Shown here piece by piece: positions 7,978 to 16,999 of a DNA stretch of 64,000 nucleotides. This stretch comes from Euryarchaeota archaeon UBA557 (lineage in GTDB: Archaea; Thermoplasmatota; Poseidoniia; Poseidoniales; Thalassarchaeaceae). Below the pieces are notes generated by a model, which searched no databases, was not told the DNA's origin, and was given only the letters and a program-made list of their open reading frames with translations. The DNA is taken from positions 35,517 through 99,516 of the forward strand of contig DARI01000025.1 of NCBI GenBank assembly GCA_002503285.1, read 5' to 3'. How positions within the stretch are numbered: position 1 is the stretch's first letter; the number at the start of each line of letters is the position of its first letter. The translations under genes and the position numbers were made by a program.

Positions 7978-8778
7978 TTGAACCCAGAAGACATTGTTAG
8001 AATTTCTCAATTAGCGGGGGACGAAATTTTAAAGATATATAATCAAAAGGAAAATTTAAAAATATCTCACAAAGACGATAATTCACCATTAACAGATGCA
8101 GATTTGGCAGCACATAACATCATAATTCAAGAACTACAATTAATAGATAATACCCCAATAGTATCCGAAGAAGGTAGAATAGGTGACCCTGAGGAAAGTG
8201 GAACTTGTTGGCTAGTAGATCCATTAGATGGTACTAAAGAATTCATTAAAAGGAATGGAATGTTCACTGTGAATATAGCATTGATGCAACGAGACGGAAG
8301 TAGATGGAAACCAATATTTGGAGTAGTACACGCCCCAGTGTCGAAAACAACATGGTTTGGAGGTATAATGATCCCATCAGAAAGAAGAGGGCCTGATGGA
8401 TCCGGATTAATAATGGTCCGCCCCTCAAATCCTCCTCAACCAGTAAGATTAGTTGCTAGTGGCACACATAGAGGAGAGAATGACGAAAAATTTGCAAAGA
8501 GAATTGGTAACTATGATTTAGTAAGAATGGGTTCCTCACTTAAAGCATGTATAGTTGCTGAAGGAGGTGCCGATCTATATCCGAGATTTGGCCCCACATC
8601 ATGTTGGGATATTGCTGCAGCACATGCTGTTGTTTCTGGTGCAGGAGGGTTAGTATTAAATCCGGATGGAAATACATTAGATTACGATATCATCAATAAA
8701 GTATTAAATCCATATTTTCTTGTTACTTCTGACAATAGATGGACAAATGATTGGATTTATCAAAATAAGTCTTTATGA
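7978..8778 (+). CDS. cysQ: 3'(2'),5'-bisphosphate nucleotidase CysQ
   Basis: Inositol monophosphatase-superfamily enzyme that turns 3'-phosphoadenosine 5'-phosphate (PAP) into AMP. PAP is the by-product of PAPS-dependent sulfotransferases or PAPS reductase. The 266-residue protein has metal-binding SEEG, the WLVDPLDGTKEF signature at residues about 79-90, and WDIAAAHAVVSGAGG near the C-terminus; the KEF ending of the first motif favours CysQ over plain inositol phosphatases. It starts at TTG 7978 with GGGTGGG 7 bases upstream. Neighbouring cysD and cysNC make PAPS, and three sulfotransferases about 33 kb away would generate PAP. Confidence 0.92.
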   Translation: MNPEDIVRISQLAGDEILKIYNQKENLKISHKDDNSPLTDADLAAHNIIIQELQLIDNTPIVSEEGRIGDPEESGTCWLVDPLDGTKEFIKRNGMFTVNIALMQRDGSRWKPIFGVVHAPVSKTTWFGGIMIPSERRGPDGSGLIMVRPSNPPQPVRLVASGTHRGENDEKFAKRIGNYDLVRMGSSLKACIVAEGGADLYPRFGPTSCWDIAAAHAVVSGAGGLVLNPDGNTLDYDIINKVLNPYFLVTSDNRWTNDWIYQNKSL

Positions 8779-8826
8779 GTCTAATCCCCGACGATGTAAA
8801 ATAGTTAAGAACATACGCGAAAACCA

Positions 8827-9720
8827 ATGAACCATCTCGCCACCTTAGAGGCAGAAGCAATTCACATCATGCGCGAAGTCGTAGCTTCAGCAGAAAATCC
8901 AGTTATGCTTTATTCGGTAGGAAAAGACTCATCAGTAATGCTCCATCTAGCAAAAAAAGCATTTTTTCCAGGTAAAATTCCATTTCCATTAATGCATATT
9001 GATACAATGTGGAAATTTTCCGAAATGATACAATTTAGAGATAAAACAGCCAAGGATCTAGACCTAGATTTGATCGTACACATCAACCCTGAAGGAAAGA
9101 AACTAGGAATTAATCCTTTTATCCATGGTTCTTCTAAGCATACTAATATTATGAAAACTGAAGGATTAAAGCAAGCTATGGATAAATACAAGTTCGACGT
9201 AGCATTTGGAGGCGCCCGAAGAGATGAAGAGAAATCTCGTGCAAAAGAAAGAATATTTTCATTTAGGACATCCGAACATCGTTGGGATCCTAAAAATCAG
9301 AGGCCAGAATTATGGAATATATTTAATTCTAACATAAACAAAGGAGAGTCAATTAGAGTTTTCCCTCTTTCCAATTGGACTGAACTCGATATTTGGCAAT
9401 ATATTCATCTAGAAAATATTCCAATAGTTCCATTATATTTTTCCAAAGAAAGACCAATAGTAGATCGAGATGGGACACTTATTCTTGTTGATGATGACAG
9501 ACTCCCTTTGCTAAATGGAGAAATTCCATTATTGAAAAGTGTCAGATTTAGGACTTTAGGGTGTTATCCATTATCAGGAGCAGTTGAGTCAAAAGCCAAT
9601 TCATTACCTGAGATTATACAGGAAATGCTTATGACAACAACTTCAGAAAGGCAAGATAGAATTATCGATCATGATGGTAACGCTTCAATGGAGAAAAAGA
9701 AGCAAGAGGGGTATTTCTGA
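8827..9720 (+). CDS. cysD: Sulfate adenylyltransferase small subunit CysD
   Basis: ATP-pyrophosphatase subunit of ATP sulfurylase, which makes adenosine 5'-phosphosulfate from sulfate and ATP. At 297 residues it matches bacterial CysD. The PP-loop SVGKDSSVMLHLAKK (residues about 30-44), FGGARRDEEKSRAKER and the C-terminal RFRTLGCYPLSGAVES are intact. A TATA-like TAAAATAG about 26 bases before the ATG suggests a leaderless or internal transcript. Its TGA overlaps the ATG of cysNC by one base, so the two subunits are coupled, as in bacteria. This heterodimeric ATP sulfurylase is bacterial in type; many archaea use the unrelated Sat instead. Confidence 0.95.
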   Translation: MNHLATLEAEAIHIMREVVASAENPVMLYSVGKDSSVMLHLAKKAFFPGKIPFPLMHIDTMWKFSEMIQFRDKTAKDLDLDLIVHINPEGKKLGINPFIHGSSKHTNIMKTEGLKQAMDKYKFDVAFGGARRDEEKSRAKERIFSFRTSEHRWDPKNQRPELWNIFNSNINKGESIRVFPLSNWTELDIWQYIHLENIPIVPLYFSKERPIVDRDGTLILVDDDRLPLLNGEIPLLKSVRFRTLGCYPLSGAVESKANSLPEIIQEMLMTTTSERQDRIIDHDGNASMEKKKQEGYF

Positions 9721-11609
9721 TGTCGCACACCAGTGAACTTATATCGACTGATATCGATTTATATCTCAAAACACATCAAGAAAAAAGCCTTCTAAGATTT
9801 ATTACATGTGGATCTGTAGATGATGGTAAATCTACACTAATTGGCAGAATGCTATATGAATCACATATGCTTTTAGATGACCAACTAAGTTTATTAGAAT
9901 CAGATTCTAAAAAATTAGGTACACAGGGTTCAGAAATTGATTTTGCTCTATTAGTTGACGGATTAGCGGCAGAAAGAGAACAAGGTATAACAATTGATGT
10001 TGCATATAGATTTTTTTCAACAGATAAAAGAAAATATATTGTTGCAGACACACCCGGGCATGAGGAATATACTCGAAATATGGCAACTGGGGCATCAACC
10101 GCAGATATAGCCATAATTCTTGTGGACGCTCAGCATGGAATTTTAACTCAAACTCGAAGACATTCTTTTATCACTTCTATGGTCGGAGTAAAAAAAGTAT
10201 TATTGGCCGTTAATAAATTAGATTTGGTCAACTATTCAGAAGAAGTATATGATAAAATTGTTAAAGAGTATAATAAATTTGCAAGTAATGCACTAGATAT
10301 TGAAGAAATAACGCCTATACCGATTTCTGCATTAATGGGTGATAATGTTGTAAATAAAAGTACCAATACACCTTGGTATAAAGGGCAAACCATCATGCAA
10401 TACCTCGAAAATGTTGAAATCTCGAATAAAAATCTAGATAAACCATTTAGAATACCTGTCCAATGGGTAAATCGACCTTCATCCGATTTCCGAGGCTTTT
10501 CAGGATTAATTGCTAGCGGAAGCATAAGGGTAGGAGATAAAGTAAAAATCATCCCTGGAGGTCAGTCTTCGACTATTGAAACAATTATTACAGGCGATCG
10601 CGAAGTCATTAAAGCGTCGGCTGGTGAATCAATAACAATAACTTTGGATGATCAAATTGATGTATCCAGAGGAGATATATTGGTTGATAAAAAAAATCCC
10701 TGTAGTGAAGCCGATCAATTCCAAACTCGAATATTATGGATGCATGACGATCCAATGATGCCTGGCCGACAGTATCTTTTTAAATCAAATACTCAATCAG
10801 CATTGCTGACATTAGGTAAATTAAAGCATAGAATTGATGTCAATACCCTTGATAACCTACCTGCAAAAATACTAGAAATGAATGAAATTGGGATTTGCAA
10901 TATTTCACTAGATAGACAAATTGCATTTGACTCATATGACAACAACCAGACTATGGGCGGGTTTATTTTAATCGATAAATTTTCAAACAATACAATTGGA
11001 ATGGGGCTAATAGATTTTGCACTTCGTCGATCTGACAATATTCATTGGCAAAAAATGGATATATCCAAAGAATCCAGAGCACAACAAAAATTACAAATCC
11101 CAAAACTAATATGGTTCACAGGACTTTCAGGCTCGGGAAAATCATCGATTGCAAACATATTAGAAAAGAAATTGCATTCATTAGGTAAACACACTATTAC
11201 ACTAGATGGTGATAATATACGCCATGGCATAAATCGAGATTTAGGATTTAATGAGGCAGACCGGGTTGAAAATATTAGAAGAGTAGGTGAAATTGCAAAA
11301 TTAATGCTAGAAGGAGGATTAATCTGTATTGCTTCATTTATATCACCATTTGAATCTGAACGTCACATGGCAAGAACTCTCGTATCAGAAAACGAATTTA
11401 TAGAAGTTTTTGTGGACACGCCACTTCATGTATGTGAAAAGCGAGACGTCAAGGGATTGTATGCAAAAGCAAGATCGGGAGAAATACCAAACTTTACGGG
11501 AATATCCAGCCCATTTGAAGAACCATTGAATCCGGAGATTAGGATAGATACCACCGTTACATCTGCAGAAGATGCGGCAAATCAGATAATTGAATATTTT
11601 TCTAAGTAA
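9720..11609 (+). CDS. cysNC: CysNC: sulfate adenylyltransferase GTPase subunit fused to APS kinase
   Basis: Bifunctional 629-residue protein. Residues about 1-440 are CysN, an EF-Tu-like GTPase that drives ATP sulfurylase: P-loop GSVDDGKSTLIGRM, DTPGHEEYTRNM, NKLDLV. Residues about 455-629 are CysC, APS kinase: P-loop FTGLSGSGKSSIAN, LDGDNIRHGINRDLGF and SPFEEPLNPEIRID. Together with CysD it would make PAPS from sulfate. The fusion is common in bacteria. No PAPS reductase (cysH) or sulfite reductase is in the window, so in this context PAPS for sulfation is at least as plausible as assimilation. Confidence 0.96.
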   Translation: MSHTSELISTDIDLYLKTHQEKSLLRFITCGSVDDGKSTLIGRMLYESHMLLDDQLSLLESDSKKLGTQGSEIDFALLVDGLAAEREQGITIDVAYRFFSTDKRKYIVADTPGHEEYTRNMATGASTADIAIILVDAQHGILTQTRRHSFITSMVGVKKVLLAVNKLDLVNYSEEVYDKIVKEYNKFASNALDIEEITPIPISALMGDNVVNKSTNTPWYKGQTIMQYLENVEISNKNLDKPFRIPVQWVNRPSSDFRGFSGLIASGSIRVGDKVKIIPGGQSSTIETIITGDREVIKASAGESITITLDDQIDVSRGDILVDKKNPCSEADQFQTRILWMHDDPMMPGRQYLFKSNTQSALLTLGKLKHRIDVNTLDNLPAKILEMNEIGICNISLDRQIAFDSYDNNQTMGGFILIDKFSNNTIGMGLIDFALRRSDNIHWQKMDISKESRAQQKLQIPKLIWFTGLSGSGKSSIANILEKKLHSLGKHTITLDGDNIRHGINRDLGFNEADRVENIRRVGEIAKLMLEGGLICIASFISPFESERHMARTLVSENEFIEVFVDTPLHVCEKRDVKGLYAKARSGEIPNFTGISSPFEEPLNPEIRIDTTVTSAEDAANQIIEYFSK

Positions 11610-11650
11610 TGGTTGCGACGCATTCTTGACATACGACAAACGCGCAACAT

Positions 11651-12181
11651 ATGATGAATGCCATAGACCAAGCGGAATTACAGAAAATTGCGCAACAGGT
11701 TGAGATAAGTAGAGAGAGACTTCAATCAATGGAACAACAAATCCAACGCTTAGATGAAGTTAGATTAGAACAAATAAGGACGATAAATACTTTAAAATCA
11801 ATACCCAAACATGGTTCTGAAGGAATCATGATTCCACTGGGATCTGGAGTACAAATATTAGCAAATATTTCTGAAAACGCAGGTGTAGTAATAGATATTG
11901 GATCCAGAGTTCAAGCAGAAAAAACTCGTGAAGAAGCGATTATAATTCTGACAAATAGAAATGATGAATTGAACAATATTTTACAAAAATTAAAATCCGA
12001 ATACGAAGTTTTAGAGCAGTATATAGTTTCATTAGCCCATCAATTTACATCGGGTGTTGAGCAAATTCAAGAAAACAAATTAGAAACACCAATAAGTAAT
12101 GAGATTTTAGCAGAAACTAAACAAATACCTACTAAAAATAAAAGAAGAAAAAGAGGTAGAGAACTTACTTTAGACGATTAG
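11651..12181 (+). CDS. pfdA: Prefoldin subunit alpha
   Basis: Alpha subunit of the hexameric co-chaperone that hands unfolded proteins to the thermosome. Of its 176 residues, the first 140 follow the family: N-terminal coiled coil (IAQQVEISRERLQSMEQQIQ), a central beta-hairpin region (GIMIPLGSGVQILANI) and a second helix. The C-terminal 35 residues are a lysine- and arginine-rich tail (TKNKRRKRGREL) longer than usual. It starts at one of two adjacent ATG codons. The ftsY start lies 10 bases downstream, keeping the archaeal pfdA-ftsY pair. Confidence 0.9.
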   Translation: MMNAIDQAELQKIAQQVEISRERLQSMEQQIQRLDEVRLEQIRTINTLKSIPKHGSEGIMIPLGSGVQILANISENAGVVIDIGSRVQAEKTREEAIIILTNRNDELNNILQKLKSEYEVLEQYIVSLAHQFTSGVEQIQENKLETPISNEILAETKQIPTKNKRRKRGRELTLDD

Positions 12182-12191
12182 GAGGGTTTTT

Positions 12192-13460
12192 GTGGGATTA
12201 TTTGACAAATTTAAAAGAAGAATAAAAGATTCTAAAATAGAATCCAACATCACTGCAGAAGAAGATACTGAAGAAGCTAAAAATGCAATTTTAGAACGTA
12301 AAGAAAAATTAAATAATATCCAAAGGCAAAAAAAAGATGAGCCATTAGAACAAAATTCGAATAAAGTTACAGAGGAAGAATGGGATGCCATTCCAGATAA
12401 ATCAACCTCCAATCCAGTTTACGACAAACAGAACTCAAAAGAAAGAAAAATTGCAAAAAGAGCAAAGTCTATTGAGAATAAGGCAAAGAAGGCACAATTA
12501 ACAAAGATAATAGATAATATGCATACAACCACAGGAAAAAAACTAATTCCAAAGACCAATGTAAAATTTCATTTTGACTTTACCAATGAAGAAGTAAAAA
12601 GAGGTGGTCGAATTATTAAAGGAGGTCCTGTATTTGATGAAATACTTGAAGAATTAGAGATAGATCTACTATCTGCTGACATAGGTCATACTTCAGTTTC
12701 CGAAATAATAAATTTATTACGAATGCATTTAATAGGGGCACGCATCAATAAGAAAATAAACTTAGAATTAGTAATAGAAAAAGCAGTTAAGAATTCCCTA
12801 CTATCGTTATTAAATGCAGGATATTGGGACTTTGATAAAACCATAAAGTCATTTGTTTCTGATAATACTCCAGTTACAATTATGATGGTTGGCGTTAATG
12901 GAACTGGTAAAACTACTACTGCGGCAAAATTAACTCATAGACTTACAAATAATGGGTATTCAGTTGTACTAGCAGCAGCTGATACATTTAGGGCAGGAGC
13001 AATTGATCAATTAGCATTACATGCTGAAAAATTAGGTGTTCGGTGTATTAAGAGTCAACGTGGAGGAGATGCAGCGGCAATCTCGAGAGATGCAATAGAA
13101 AGTGCAAAAGCCAAAGGTGACGATGTCGTTATCATAGATACAGCAGGAAGAATGCAAAATAAAACTAATCTTATGAATGAATTACAAAAAGTACACAGAG
13201 TTACAAAACCACATCTTGTTCTTTTTGTTGCAGATGCACTAGCAGGTAATGACGCCGTTCTACAGGCCAAGGAATTTCAAAAAATCTTGGAATTTGATGG
13301 CGCAGTTTTATCTAAACTAGACACAGATGCTAGGGGCGGTGCTGCACTTTCTATTTCTCATGCAACTGGCAAACCAATTGTGTTAGCTGGCATCGGTCAA
13401 GAGTATGAAGATCTAAAATTGTTTGATCCAAATTGGCTTTTAGAATCAATATTAAATTAA
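12192..13460 (+). CDS. ftsY: Signal recognition particle receptor FtsY
   Basis: SRP GTPase that docks ribosome-SRP complexes at the membrane. It has 422 residues from a GTG preceded by GGAGGG 5 bases upstream. Residues about 1-130 are a charged, lysine- and glutamate-rich A domain. The NG domain follows, with GVNGTGKTTTAAKL (G1), AAADTFRAGAIDQL, IDTAGRMQNK (G3), LSKLDTDARGGAA (G4) and AGIGQEYEDL at the end. All GTP-binding motifs are intact. It is co-oriented with prefoldin alpha. Confidence 0.97.
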   Translation: MGLFDKFKRRIKDSKIESNITAEEDTEEAKNAILERKEKLNNIQRQKKDEPLEQNSNKVTEEEWDAIPDKSTSNPVYDKQNSKERKIAKRAKSIENKAKKAQLTKIIDNMHTTTGKKLIPKTNVKFHFDFTNEEVKRGGRIIKGGPVFDEILEELEIDLLSADIGHTSVSEIINLLRMHLIGARINKKINLELVIEKAVKNSLLSLLNAGYWDFDKTIKSFVSDNTPVTIMMVGVNGTGKTTTAAKLTHRLTNNGYSVVLAAADTFRAGAIDQLALHAEKLGVRCIKSQRGGDAAAISRDAIESAKAKGDDVVIIDTAGRMQNKTNLMNELQKVHRVTKPHLVLFVADALAGNDAVLQAKEFQKILEFDGAVLSKLDTDARGGAALSISHATGKPIVLAGIGQEYEDLKLFDPNWLLESILN

Positions 13461-13509
13461 CATCTACACCGTATCGTTCTTGAATAGTGCCTTAGTGTGA
13501 CATATAGCG

Positions 13510-14121
13510 ATGCCCTCCGATACTGAGAAGATAGCTTTGATTGCAATAAGTAATCCTATAACTTCTGGAAGAATTAATACAATTATGAAACAAAAAGGCT
13601 GGAGTTCTAAAATTCATTCAGATGGAGATGAAGCTGTAGATAGTTTTGTCCAATTGAAACCTAGTATTGTTTTTATAAGTCTAAACCTATCTACAATTAA
13701 TGGACACATAGCCGCATTAGAAATGAGGGAAATAAATCACGAAGCAAGAATAGTATTTGTTAGTAGTAAAACTAGAATTAAAAAAGTACAAGATGCAGCG
13801 TTTTCTTCAGGTGCCGTCGGAATTATCACTACTCCATTAACGCTCTCAAAAGTTGATAACATATGGCATGATATTTTCTCTGAAATACCCGACGCTCCAG
13901 GATTGGCAGATCTCGATGAATTATATCCAGTAATTCCTATACAACAACCTCCGCTCCTTCCCATGGCGCCCCCCTTACCCATATCCAGTATTGAAAGTAT
14001 GAATGTTGAACCTAAAAAAAAGGAGAAAAATATTTTGCGAAATTTAAAAATTAGTATTTTAATTATTTCAGGCACAATCATTATCATTTCAAGTTTGATA
14101 TTTTTTGATTTTCCAAATTAA
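13510..14121 (+). CDS. Degenerate receiver-domain protein with a C-terminal membrane anchor
   Basis: A 203-residue protein. Residues about 5-125 read as a response-regulator receiver fold, but the key residues are changed: the acidic pair is Ser14-Asn15, the phospho-acceptor Asp position is Ser57 (FISLNL), and the conserved Lys before Pro is Thr (IITTPL). It should not be phosphorylated in the normal way. A Pro-rich linker (residues about 138-157, PLLPMAPPLPISS) and a basic stretch lead to one hydrophobic helix at about 180-199 (ISILIISGTIIIISSLIF), which puts the receiver in the cytoplasm at the membrane. No histidine kinase is nearby. It may be a protein-interaction module. Confidence 0.75.
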   Translation: MPSDTEKIALIAISNPITSGRINTIMKQKGWSSKIHSDGDEAVDSFVQLKPSIVFISLNLSTINGHIAALEMREINHEARIVFVSSKTRIKKVQDAAFSSGAVGIITTPLTLSKVDNIWHDIFSEIPDAPGLADLDELYPVIPIQQPPLLPMAPPLPISSIESMNVEPKKKEKNILRNLKISILIISGTIIIISSLIFFDFPN

Positions 14122-14129
14122 ACGACTTT

Positions 14130-14933
14130 TTATTCTAACCACTTTGTTAATAAAGATAGAATTTCTTGATTGTTTGTTAATATTCCCATATGGCCACCTA
14201 CAACCTCTTTTAACTTTATATTTGGGATAGAAGAGTTAATGATCTGACATACCTCAAATTGATGAGGAGGAGTATCAGATCCAACTGTCATGAAGACGGG
14301 ATGTTCTACTTTATTCCAATATGATGATGGAGTTTTATCATAGCATAAAAACCGAGCTTCTGCAAGTATTTTTGGTTGTAATTTTCTCCAATTTATTTTC
14401 CTTTCTTCTGACATTTTAAGCCATGTACCTGATTCATTCCAATAATCAATAAAATCTTCAAGGAACGCTTCGGGAGACAATCCTTCTTTGAAAAATGTTT
14501 CAACTACCTCGCCAAAATCATTTCTTAATTCACTTAATTCTGTATTATCTAAACAACCCCATAATATTGGTTCATGTATGGAAATCTTACGGATTCTTCT
14601 CGGATGTTTTATTGCTAATTTAAGGGCCAAAAATCCTCCATATGAATGACCTAGAAGATCTATTGGAGACTCTTCCTGAAGAAGTAAATATTCTGCAGCT
14701 TTAAAATCAATTAATATGTCTGGAGGATTTTTAATATCCCAACTATCAGAAGGAAAATATCCAAGATAATGTAAGCAAATTAACCGTCTATCAGGTAATA
14801 ATTTTGAGATATTTTTCCACTGTCTTGAGTCCAATCCGGTACTACATAACATCATTATTGACGGTTTTATTCCATCTTTTATTGAATAATAGAACTCATG
14901 ACCTTCTATATTTATCCTCGGCATACAACCCAT
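14130..14933 (-). CDS. Alpha/beta-hydrolase
   Basis: A 267-residue alpha/beta-hydrolase-fold protein. The nucleophile elbow is LLGHSYGGFLAL (Ser near residue 98). The acid is probably Asp in TVGSDTPPHQFE, and the His is in VVGGHMGILT near the C-terminus, so the catalytic triad appears complete. There is no signal peptide, so it should be cytoplasmic. The substrate cannot be inferred; esterases, lactonases and related C-C hydrolases share these motifs. It converges with the receiver-like gene (8-base gap) and lies 26 bases downstream of the TauE/SafE gene, so those two may form an operon. Confidence 0.85.
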   Translation of the reverse strand: MGCMPRINIEGHEFYYSIKDGIKPSIMMLCSTGLDSRQWKNISKLLPDRRLICLHYLGYFPSDSWDIKNPPDILIDFKAAEYLLLQEESPIDLLGHSYGGFLALKLAIKHPRRIRKISIHEPILWGCLDNTELSELRNDFGEVVETFFKEGLSPEAFLEDFIDYWNESGTWLKMSEERKINWRKLQPKILAEARFLCYDKTPSSYWNKVEHPVFMTVGSDTPPHQFEVCQIINSSIPNIKLKEVVGGHMGILTNNQEILSLLTKWLE

Positions 14934-14959
14934 GACATGTTTATAATTTTTAATAATAA

Positions 14960-15715
14960 CTAAAAGTTACTAATTATTAGCTTTGAGGCCGCTATTATTA
15001 GGACAAGGGATAAAATACTTTTCAAAGATTCTTCTTTAGCCATTTCCGAACCATATCTAGATCCTATCAACCCCCCTATCAGGACGGCAATAGCAAAAGG
15101 AATGATATTATCAAATTCAACCAATTGGCCAGATAATCCTGCCCCTATTAATCCTGATAATGAATTGAACCATATAAAAATAGCAGAAGTAGCAGCAGCT
15201 GTTTTGGCATCAGCCCATTTTTTAATAACCATAATTGGAGTTAATATTACGCCACCACCAATTCCTAGAATACCACACATATATCCTATTAATCCGCCAA
15301 TGATGAAAAAATCTTGTATTTTGGGGGACTCAATTTCAATTATGCCAACCTCTTTTTTAATAATTACTAATTTTATAGCCGCTAGTATCAAAAATGTAGT
15401 TAATAAAATATCATAAATATTTCCCTCAACCTGCACATAACTTCCTAAAATAACAAATGGGATACTTGCAAGAATAAATGGTAACGTTAGTTTAATATCA
15501 TGATAACCTTCTTTACGATAATATAAAAATGCTAAACCAGCTACTATTAAATTTAATGACCATGCATGTTGTTTTAACCAAATATGGCCTTCTGATGAAA
15601 AAGATGTTAATGATAATAATGCCAAATAACCCGAAGCTCCACCATGACCTACTGATGAGTATATTATGGCCATAAAAAATAACCCAATTATCAGAATCAC
15701 CAATTCTGCATCCAT
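14960..15715 (-). CDS. TauE/SafE-family anion permease
   Basis: A 251-residue integral membrane protein with about eight hydrophobic helices. Family marks are YSSVGHGGASGYLALLSL near the N-terminus and the repeat-related motif GGLIGYMCGILGIGGGVIL in the second half, with AAATSAIFIWFNSLSGL after it. Members move small sulfur or carboxylate anions such as sulfite, sulfoacetate or taurine-derived compounds. I use the ATG at 15715; a TTG at 15727 would add four residues. Given the sulfate-activation genes about 4 kb away, sulfur-anion movement is attractive but unproven. It is divergent from moeA. Confidence 0.88.
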   Translation of the reverse strand: MDAELVILIIGLFFMAIIYSSVGHGGASGYLALLSLTSFSSEGHIWLKQHAWSLNLIVAGLAFLYYRKEGYHDIKLTLPFILASIPFVILGSYVQVEGNIYDILLTTFLILAAIKLVIIKKEVGIIEIESPKIQDFFIIGGLIGYMCGILGIGGGVILTPIMVIKKWADAKTAAATSAIFIWFNSLSGLIGAGLSGQLVEFDNIIPFAIAVLIGGLIGSRYGSEMAKEESLKSILSLVLIIAASKLIISNF

Positions 15716-15765
15716 GACATTTCCCAAAGGAAGAGAACTTTAACAACTTCCTCTTCTCAATAAAC

Positions 15766-16971
15766 ATGGAAATAGGAGTCTCAGTAGAAACAGCAATTAA
15801 AATAGCCTGTAAAAACCCTATTAAAAAAACAACAGAATCGGTCCACCTAGAAGATGCAGCAAATAGAATTTTAGCTATTGATTTAATATCAAAAGTTGAT
15901 AATCCACGATTTGATAATTCATCTATGGATGGATGGGCAGTAAAGTTTGATGATTGTAAACATGGTTCAAAGTTAAGAATAATAGGTACAAACCAAGCAG
16001 GAAAAACAGATAATAAATTATTAAAAAAGGGAGAGGCATGTAAAATAATGACCGGCGCATCTATGCCAGATGGAGCCGACTCAATAGTAATCATAGAAGA
16101 TTCAATTGAAGGTGATCAATTTGTTACAATAAAAGGTCCTGCTAGAAGAGAATATATAAGAAAAAAAGGTGAAGATATTAAAAAAGGAGAAACTATAATA
16201 TTTGCAGGAACAATGATGACGCCACCCGCTATATCCTTATCCGCAACAATGGGATATAGCAAATTAAAAGTTGTATCTATGCCTAAAATAGCCATTATAA
16301 GTAATGGAGATGAATTAATACAACCAGGATTACAATTATTAGAAGGCCAAATATATGAATCAAATTCCTTTGGGATAGCGTCACTAATTCAAAAAATCGG
16401 AGGTGAACCAGTTAGATTTGATGTAGTTCAGGATTCAATTGAAGGGTTAAGAGATGCACTAAATTTAGCCGCTAGTAGTTGTGATGCTATCATAACCAGC
16501 GGCGGAGTTAGTATGGGAGATTATGATTTAGTAAGAAAAATAATGGAAAGTGAAGGAGAAATAAAGTTTTGGAAAGTTTTGATGAGGCCGGGCGGGCCAC
16601 CATTATTTGGGAAATGGAAAAACACACCTATTTTTGGTTTGCCAGGAAATCCAGTCAGCAGTCATGTAGTTTTTACTATGTTGGTTGAACCTTGGATTGC
16701 ATATTCATTACAAACACATGCCGATTACGGGCCGAAGCTCGTAGATAAAGTAAGTGTAATACTTCAAAATCCTTTAAGAGGCGCCCCTGGTAAGATTTGC
16801 CTCAGAAGAATTAGAATATCAAACCAAGATGGAAAATTAATTGCTAACGTAATAACTCATCAAGGTAGCGGTAATATTCATAGCATGGTGGCTAATAATG
16901 CACTTACTCTATTGCCACCTGATACAAATGCGAAAGAAGGCGATCAAATTGAAGCATTATGGTTTCGATAA
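15766..16971 (+). CDS. moeA: Molybdopterin molybdenumtransferase MoeA
   Basis: Inserts molybdate (or tungstate) into adenylylated molybdopterin, the last step of molybdenum cofactor synthesis. The 401-residue protein is full length with domains in the usual order: DNSSMDGWAVKF, MTGASMPDGADSIVIIED, ISNGDELIQPG, ITSGGVSMGDYDLV, MRPGGPPLFG with IFGLPGNPVSSHV, and a C-terminal beta domain. No other cofactor genes (moaA, mobA, moaE) or molybdoenzymes are in the window. It is divergent from the TauE/SafE gene and 28 bases upstream of uvrA on the same strand. Confidence 0.95.
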   Translation: MEIGVSVETAIKIACKNPIKKTTESVHLEDAANRILAIDLISKVDNPRFDNSSMDGWAVKFDDCKHGSKLRIIGTNQAGKTDNKLLKKGEACKIMTGASMPDGADSIVIIEDSIEGDQFVTIKGPARREYIRKKGEDIKKGETIIFAGTMMTPPAISLSATMGYSKLKVVSMPKIAIISNGDELIQPGLQLLEGQIYESNSFGIASLIQKIGGEPVRFDVVQDSIEGLRDALNLAASSCDAIITSGGVSMGDYDLVRKIMESEGEIKFWKVLMRPGGPPLFGKWKNTPIFGLPGNPVSSHVVFTMLVEPWIAYSLQTHADYGPKLVDKVSVILQNPLRGAPGKICLRRIRISNQDGKLIANVITHQGSGNIHSMVANNALTLLPPDTNAKEGDQIEALWFR

Positions 16972-16999
16972 ATCTTAACTTTGTCTCAAATCGTGAACC

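Noticed and set aside
15513..16094. A 193-codon open frame on the minus strand across the TauE/SafE and moeA starts
   Set aside because: It lies antisense to two genes with clear family motifs, has no ribosome site and its translation shows no family pattern.
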